Origin: Candidatus Odyssella thessalonicensis
GTDB lineage: Bacteria; Pseudomonadota; Alphaproteobacteria; Bin65
Assembly (NCBI GenBank): GCA_005240015.1
Contig: SBBV01000048.1
Coordinates: forward strand, 1-10,454
Reading direction: 5' to 3'
Length of the DNA: 10,454 bases
The notes under the pieces are model-generated. The model was not told the DNA's origin. It searched no databases and worked only from the letters and a program-made list of their open reading frames with translations. Shown here one piece after another: positions 6,602 through 10,454 of the stretch (positions are counted from its first letter, which is position 1; every line of letters begins with the position of its first letter). Both the position numbers and the translations under genes were made by a program.

Positions 6602-7935
6602 GCGAAAGCTTCGATCTCGTGGTCGAGGGCGGCGTGTGCCTCACGCCGGCCGGGCGCGCCGAGACCGACATCGGCGTGCGCGGCGGGCGCATCGCCGCCA
6701 TCGGCGACCTGCGCAGCGCCAAGGCAGCCGCGCGTCTATCGGCGCGCGGCCTGCACGTGCTTCCGGGTGTCATCGACACGCAGGTGCATTTCCGCGAGCC
6801 CGGGCTCGAGCACAAGGAAGACCTCGAAACCGGCACGCGCGCCGCCGTCCTGGGCGGCGTCACCGGCGTGTTCGAAATGCCCAACACCAATCCGCCGACG
6901 GCCGACGCCGCGGCGCTCGCCGACAAGCTCAGGCGTGCGCGCGGCCGCGCGTGGTGCGACCATGCGTTCTACGTCGGCGCCACCGGCGACAATTCGGGTA
7001 TCCTGGCCGAGCTCGAGCAGCGGCCCGGCTGCTGCGGCGTGAAGATGTTCATGGGTGCCTCGACCGGCTCGCTGCTGGTCGCGGACGACGAGCGCGTGGA
7101 GGTCGTGCTCCGTGCGGGCCGCCGCCGCGTCGCGATCCATGCCGAAGACGAGCCGCGCATGCAGGAGCGCCGCGCGCTCATCAAGCCCGAGGCTGGCCCG
7201 GCGCAGCATCCCGTCTGGCGCGACGCCGAATCGGCGGTGCGCGCGACTCGGCGAGCGCTCGCGCTCGCGCGCAAGACGCGGCGGCCGGTGCATATCCTCC
7301 ACGTCACCAGCGCAGACGAGATGCCGCTGCTGGCCGAGCACAAAGAGGTCGCCACGGTCGAGGTGACGCCCCAGCACCTCACGCTCGTCGCACCCGAGTG
7401 CTACGAACGCCTCGGCACGCTTGCGCAGATGAATCCGCCGATCCGCGACGCGAACCATCGCGAGGCGCTCTGGCGCGCGCTCGTTGGCGGCGTCGTCGAC
7501 GTGATCGGCTCCGACCACGCGCCGCATACGCGCGAGGAGAAGGCGCGCGCCTACCCTGCGAGCCCCTCGGGCATGACCGGCGTGCAGACGCTGGTGCCGA
7601 TCATGCTCGATCACGTCGCCGCCGGGCGGCTCACGCTCGAGCGCTTCGTCGATCTCACGAGCGCAGGGCCGCAGCGCGTCTTCAACATCGCCGGCAAGGG
7701 CCGCATCGCGCTCGGCTACGATGCCGACCTCACCATCGTCGACCTCAAGGCGCGCCAGCGCATCGAGAATTCGTGGATCGCGAGCCGCTGCGGCTGGACG
7801 CCGTTCGAGGGGATGACCGTCACCGGATGGCCGCGCGCCACGGTGATCCGCGGGCGTATCGTGATGCGCGACGGCGAGCTCGGCGGTCCGCCCGCGGGCG
7901 AGCCGATGCGTTTCGTCGATACGCTGAGCCCGTAG
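6598..7935 (+). CDS. pyrC: Dihydroorotase (class I type, amidohydrolase family)
   Basis: Dihydroorotase closes N-carbamoyl-L-aspartate to dihydroorotate in pyrimidine synthesis. The 445-residue protein has VIDTQVHFREPGLEHKEDLETG (58-79), FEMPNTNPP (92-100), GVKMF with Lys149 as the probable carboxylated lysine, HAEDE (His181), HILHVTS (His235), QMNPPIR (277-283) and IGSDHAPHT with Asp306. The C-terminal part, SPSGMTGVQTLVP and GYDADLTIVDL, is typical. The first His of the usual HxH metal pair is Gln62. I recall this QVH form as normal for an alphaproteobacterial clade annotated as dihydroorotase. The start is the ATG at 6598, which overlaps the upstream TGA (ATGA) and is preceded by GGGGGAG; an upstream open extension in the same frame is only a shadow. 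It ends 9 bp from the convergent acyltransferase. A paralogous function remains possible. Confidence 0.9.
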   Translation: MSESFDLVVEGGVCLTPAGRAETDIGVRGGRIAAIGDLRSAKAAARLSARGLHVLPGVIDTQVHFREPGLEHKEDLETGTRAAVLGGVTGVFEMPNTNPPTADAAALADKLRRARGRAWCDHAFYVGATGDNSGILAELEQRPGCCGVKMFMGASTGSLLVADDERVEVVLRAGRRRVAIHAEDEPRMQERRALIKPEAGPAQHPVWRDAESAVRATRRALALARKTRRPVHILHVTSADEMPLLAEHKEVATVEVTPQHLTLVAPECYERLGTLAQMNPPIRDANHREALWRALVGGVVDVIGSDHAPHTREEKARAYPASPSGMTGVQTLVPIMLDHVAAGRLTLERFVDLTSAGPQRVFNIAGKGRIALGYDADLTIVDLKARQRIENSWIASRCGWTPFEGMTVTGWPRATVIRGRIVMRDGELGGPPAGEPMRFVDTLSP

Positions 7936-7947
7936 ATCCGCGGCTCA
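7925..7947. terminator. Weak inverted repeat between convergent genes
   Basis: TGAGCC and GGCTCA are 11 bp apart and span both stop codons of the convergent dihydroorotase and acyltransferase genes. The stem is only 6 bp and has no T-run, so it is at best a weak bidirectional terminator. Confidence 0.2.
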
Positions 7948-8937
7948 ACCCGGCGCGCCCGCATCGCGATAGGTCTCGCGCGGCCAGCGGCGGTGCAGCC
8001 ACAGCCACTGGTCGGGTCGCGCGCGCACCCAGGCTTCGACGCGCGCATTGATCGCGGTCATGATTGCGCGCACGTCGGCGTCTTCATCGCCGGAGGGCCG
8101 AACATCGAGCGGCCGCTCGATAGTGATACGCATGCGGTCGGGCCCGATGCGCTCGGTCCATGCACCGACGATCATCGCGTCGTAGCGGAGCGCGAGTGTG
8201 GCGAGCGCGGTCCCGGTCATCGCCGGCCGGCCGAAGAACGGCAACGCGACGCCTTTGTTCTCCTTGACGTCGATGAGCATTGCCAGCCGGCCGCCCTTTT
8301 CCATGACCCGCGCCGCGCCGAAGGCGCCCTGCATGCCCTTGGGCAGGAACTCGACCATGCCGCCGCGCCGGCCCTCGATCGCGCGCGCGATGAACGGATT
8401 GTTGGGGCGCCGGTAGATGACCGAGAGCTTCAGACCCATGCGCGCCGCGGTCCATGGCATGATCTCCCAATTGCCGAGATGCGCGGTGAACAGCAGCGCC
8501 GGGCGCGGATCGTCGAGCAGCATGCGGAATTGCTCCGCGCCCACGATCTCGAGGCGCTCCGCGGTGAGCGTGACGCGCTCGCCGCGCGCCGCCGCCTGGC
8601 GCAGACGCTCGACCCCGAAGCGCTCGGCCTCGGCCGGGAGGCTCGGGTCCCAGAGCGCGCGGCGGTGCGTGAACTCGCCGGCAATGCGGCCGAGATTGTC
8701 CCACATCGCGCGCAGGATCGCCGCGCGCCTGGCCGCGCCGGCCTCCGGCAAGCACATTGCGAGATTGCGGCGAGCCACCTTCGTCATCGGCAGCAGCGGG
8801 CCGAAGGTGCGTGCCAGCGCCGCGCCGAAGCCCGCGGCGGCGCGGCGCGGCAACAGCTTGAAGAGGCCGAGCGCGGCCCAGATCGGCAAGGCCTCGAGCG
8901 CCTGCAGCGCGCGCAGCAGGAACAGGCGCGGGCGCAT
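7945..8937 (-). CDS. Lipid A biosynthesis acyltransferase (LpxL/HtrB family)
   Basis: These inner-membrane enzymes add a secondary acyl chain, from acyl-ACP, to the lipid A precursor. The 330-residue protein has the catalytic HX4E motif HLGNWE at 153-158 (His153, Glu158), preceded by ALLFTA. RRPNNPF (176-182) and LPKGMQGAFGAARVMEKGG (198-216) follow, then IDVKENKGVALPFFG (222-236) in place of the more usual DQ...F.FFG block. The N-terminus is hydrophobic (about 5-30) and fits a membrane anchor. The length is usual for LpxL/LpxM. The ATG at 8937 is chosen because the frame above it has no other ATG, GTG or TTG near the homologous region; the upstream open frame is a shadow of the next gene. 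Which acyl chain and which position are added cannot be told from sequence. Confidence 0.92.
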   Translation of the reverse strand: MRPRLFLLRALQALEALPIWAALGLFKLLPRRAAAGFGAALARTFGPLLPMTKVARRNLAMCLPEAGAARRAAILRAMWDNLGRIAGEFTHRRALWDPSLPAEAERFGVERLRQAAARGERVTLTAERLEIVGAEQFRMLLDDPRPALLFTAHLGNWEIMPWTAARMGLKLSVIYRRPNNPFIARAIEGRRGGMVEFLPKGMQGAFGAARVMEKGGRLAMLIDVKENKGVALPFFGRPAMTGTALATLALRYDAMIVGAWTERIGPDRMRITIERPLDVRPSGDEDADVRAIMTAINARVEAWVRARPDQWLWLHRRWPRETYRDAGAPG

Positions 8938-8975
8938 CAGCGGCGCCGCGGCGCACGGAGGTGTAGCGCGTTCAT
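8937..8975 (-). other. Possible 12-codon leader ORF overlapping the acyltransferase start
   Basis: A short frame, MNALHLRAPRRR, starts at 8975 and ends in a TGA whose last base is the first base of the acyltransferase ATG (TGATG). Such an overlap could couple translation of the acyltransferase, which has no clear ribosome site of its own. No Shine-Dalgarno sequence precedes the small frame either, so chance is likely. Confidence 0.2.
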
Positions 8976-8997
8976 GACCGAGGGTTAGCGCCTCGAT

Positions 8998-9024
8998 CGG
9001 CGATCCGCAACCAACGGATCGCCG
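8998..9024 (-). terminator. Hairpin after the DUF1194 gene (no T-run)
   Basis: CGGCGATCCG and CGGATCGCCG form a perfect 10-bp stem with a 7-nt loop, 11 bp beyond the stop of the DUF1194 gene. No T-run follows on the minus strand. It may be a transcript end structure or a poor intrinsic terminator separating this gene from the acyltransferase. Confidence 0.45.
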
Positions 9025-9035
9025 CGTGCCAATGC

Positions 9036-9797
9036 CTATTCGGCGACGGCGGGCGGGACCCTGGGCGCCGCCACCCGCACGACTCCGTCGCCCAGCGTGC
9101 CCGAGATCTCGCGCACGAGCTTGGTGCGGATCGCATTGGCGAAGGCGTTGAAGCCGTCGGCGACGATGTAGAACGAGCCGGGCCCGCCGATGACGTGATC
9201 GCGGTAGTAGATGTCGAGATCGCGCTCGGGCGGCGTGCCCCAGCGCGTCGGCCGGTCGTTCACGATCGGCAAGCCGTTGATGACGATCCCCTTCGCCAGC
9301 GCCTCGGCCCGCACCTCGGAGAGGCTGCGGCCGTTGTTGTTGCGGCCGTCGCCGGAAATGTCGACCACGCGCCGGTTGGAGCGATAGGGGCTCGCCTCGA
9401 AGCGCTTCATCGCGAACTCGATGGCGCCGCTGATCGAGGTCCAGCGCTCGGTCGAGATCGGCACCGCGGCGATCTTGGCGACGAAGCTTTCGGCGCTCGC
9501 CTTGTCCGAAATGACGGCCCAATCGACGACCACGCGCTGATAGTGGTAGCCGGCCCATTCGATGTAGGTGACGCCGATCTTCCGCTTCTCGCCGCCGGAA
9601 ATCGCCTGGATCACCTGCGGGCTGACGAGCGCCTTCAGATAACCCTGGCGCTGAAGCGCCGCTTCCTCCTCGTCCACGCTGCCCGAGACGTCGATTGCGA
9701 GAATGAGCTCGAGGTCGACGAGCTCGGGGCCGTCGGCGCGCGCCGGCGCGGTTGCAGCCAGCGCCGCGAAGAGCAGAGCGAGAAAGGCCGCACGCAT
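9036..9797 (-). CDS. DUF1194 family secreted von Willebrand A-like protein
   Basis: The 253-residue protein starts with a signal peptide (MRAAFLALLFAALAATAPARA, likely cut near residue 21). The mature part opens with ELILAIDVSGSVDEEE. DVSGS at 36-40 is the DxSxS metal-site (MIDAS) motif of von Willebrand A domains. RWTSISGAI (118-126, with Thr120 as the probable third-loop Thr) and VVDISGDGRNNNG (144-156, Asp146/Asp150) are further domain elements. FYIVADGFNAFANAI near the C-terminus is typical of DUF1194. It should act in the periplasm or outside the cell, probably in metal-dependent protein binding; no enzyme activity is known to me. The ATG at 9797 is preferred over a GTG at 9809, because GGAGGG lies 4 nt before it. 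It is followed by a hairpin at 8998-9024. Confidence 0.88.
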   Translation of the reverse strand: MRAAFLALLFAALAATAPARADGPELVDLELILAIDVSGSVDEEEAALQRQGYLKALVSPQVIQAISGGEKRKIGVTYIEWAGYHYQRVVVDWAVISDKASAESFVAKIAAVPISTERWTSISGAIEFAMKRFEASPYRSNRRVVDISGDGRNNNGRSLSEVRAEALAKGIVINGLPIVNDRPTRWGTPPERDLDIYYRDHVIGGPGSFYIVADGFNAFANAIRTKLVREISGTLGDGVVRVAAPRVPPAVAE

Positions 9798-9801
9798 GTT
9801 A

Positions 9802-9807
9802 CCCTCC
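9802..9807 (-). promoter_or_regulatory. Strong ribosome binding site deciding the DUF1194 start
   Basis: GGAGGG on the minus strand lies 4 nt before the ATG at 9797. It sits inside the codons that would follow an upstream GTG at 9809, so it excludes that start. Confidence 0.75.
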
Positions 9808-9896
9808 ACCCGTCGAGCATATGTATCTTGAATCCGGCGAAGGGAATAGAGCCGACAATTGCCCGCTATGGGAAGGCGAGACCCCCGCGCCTGCGT

Positions 9897-10214
9897 TCAG
9901 AATTGTGCCTGGGGCGGCGGCATAGCGGGGATATCGCTGAGCGAATCGCTTTCGCTGCGCCCGGCGAAAATGAGGCAGCCCACTTTCGTGCCGGCCGGGA
10001 TGCCGACCCAACTCCAGCTGCCCGTCTTGGCGTTGAGGTAAAGGCGGTACTCGATGCCGGTCGACTCCTGGCCGGCGAAGTGGCGGACCTCGCCATACTC
10101 CCGGTCGAGAAGCTGCTCGATCTGCGTCAGCGGATAACAGGCAAGCTTCGCGCCCGCGAGTTGAGGCGCGAGCGCGATGCCCAACGAAAGCGCGGAAGCC
10201 AAGAGCCGTTTCAT
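9897..10214 (-). CDS. Small secreted protein of unknown function, two cysteines
   Basis: The 105-residue protein begins with a clear signal peptide (MKRLLASALSLGIALAPQLAGA, cut near residue 22). The mature part is about 83 residues and holds just two cysteines, Cys26 and Cys80, which could form one disulfide in the periplasm. The order CYPLTQIEQLLDREYGE, then YLNAKTGSWSWVGIPAG, then VGCLIFAGRS resembles small alphaproteobacterial proteins in which an N-terminal Cys and a C-terminal G-x-x-C-x-x-x-A-G flank a Trp-containing strand. No domain name can be given. The C-terminal tail (about 88-105) is low-complexity and probably flexible. It lies 99 bp upstream of the DUF1194 gene on the same strand. 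The ATG at 10214 is followed by typical signal-peptide codons; the ribosome site is weak. It is likely a real gene. Confidence 0.75.
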   Translation of the reverse strand: MKRLLASALSLGIALAPQLAGAKLACYPLTQIEQLLDREYGEVRHFAGQESTGIEYRLYLNAKTGSWSWVGIPAGTKVGCLIFAGRSESDSLSDIPAMPPPQAQF

Positions 10215-10405
10215 GGCGCATCACTGGCTTGTTCGCGCCAATAACGCTCCGCCGGTGCCTCGGGTTCACCCTCATCGTAGCCGAACGATGGGCTCGGGGC
10301 TCCACCGCGCCGCGCGTGCCGACGACTGCAAGGGCAAAGCGACAGGGATCGCAAGATGGCCCGGAGCGGCGCATCGACCGCGCGGCCGGCGGCGAAGACT
10401 AGCCG

Positions 10406-10454
10406 TCAGTGATAGAGGCGCTCCCACTCGCGCACCTCGGAGCGAACGGCACGG
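10406..10454 (-). CDS. C-terminal end of an unidentified gene (partial)
   Basis: An open minus-strand frame enters at the window edge and ends in TGA at 10408-10406. The last 15 residues read RAVRSEVREWERLYH, a plausible charged C-terminal helix, but too short to assign. The stretch 10215-10405 between this stop and the small secreted gene holds no convincing gene, only a short inverted repeat (CATCGT-N6-ACGATG, 10273-10290). That stretch presumably contains the secreted gene's promoter. Confidence 0.4.
   Translation of the reverse strand, partial: RAVRSEVREWERLYH

Noticed and set aside
6636..8051. 471-codon plus-strand frame across the dihydroorotase
   Set aside because: Arg/Ala-rich translation with no domain, out of frame with a well-conserved dihydroorotase.
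8938..9558. Upstream extension of the acyltransferase frame across the DUF1194 gene
   Set aside because: It crosses a well-supported gene in another frame and carries no domain; the acyltransferase family starts near residue MRPRLF.
10273..10290. Inverted repeat CATCGT-N6-ACGATG upstream of the small secreted gene
   Set aside because: Only 6 bp per arm with no T-run or second copy; it is within what chance gives in a window of this size.
10255..10330. Possible tRNA-like stretch (GGTTCA near 10264)
   Set aside because: No acceptor stem, anticodon arm or proper T-arm pairing could be built around it.

Overview
The window looks like chromosome of a high-GC alphaproteobacterium, perhaps Rhodospirillales-like. 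The evidence is very high G+C in third codon positions, a ygfZ gene next to a dihydroorotase of the type I associate with Alphaproteobacteria, a DUF1194-family secreted protein, a phytochrome-type PAS_2 sensor and an exact CtrA-type box (TTAA-N7-TTAAC). No phage, plasmid, rRNA, tRNA or CRISPR signature was found. The only repeat element is an 88-bp inverted-repeat unit.

Layout. (1) 1-2646, minus strand, signalling: the 5' end of a phytochrome-like sensor, a 250-bp regulatory gap, then a membrane-bound PAS-GGDEF diguanylate cyclase with a CtrA-type box upstream. (2) 2662-3552, minus strand: ygfZ, an iron-sulfur maintenance protein. (3) 3622-7935, plus strand: an operon-like run of a family 9 heptosyltransferase, a family 2 glycosyltransferase, the 88-bp repeat, a family 4 glycosyltransferase and a dihydroorotase. 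Two junctions are ATGA stop/start overlaps. A good sigma-70-like promoter precedes the run. (4) 7945-10454, minus strand, envelope: a lipid A acyltransferase, a DUF1194 von Willebrand A-like secreted protein, a small secreted two-cysteine protein, and the last 15 codons of a further gene.

How the parts fit. The three glycosyltransferases and the acyltransferase all point to lipopolysaccharide or lipooligosaccharide assembly: core sugars on one strand, lipid A acyl chains on the other. The dihydroorotase is translationally coupled to the glycosyltransferases. The cyclase and the phytochrome-like sensor probably feed c-di-GMP and light or redox signalling, and the CtrA-type sites suggest cell-cycle or motility control. 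I see no clear new multi-gene system. The items most worth a second look are the CtrA-type boxes, the phytochrome-type protein lacking the usual N-terminal cysteine, the repeat inserted inside the glycosyltransferase operon, and the His-to-Gln change in the dihydroorotase metal motif.
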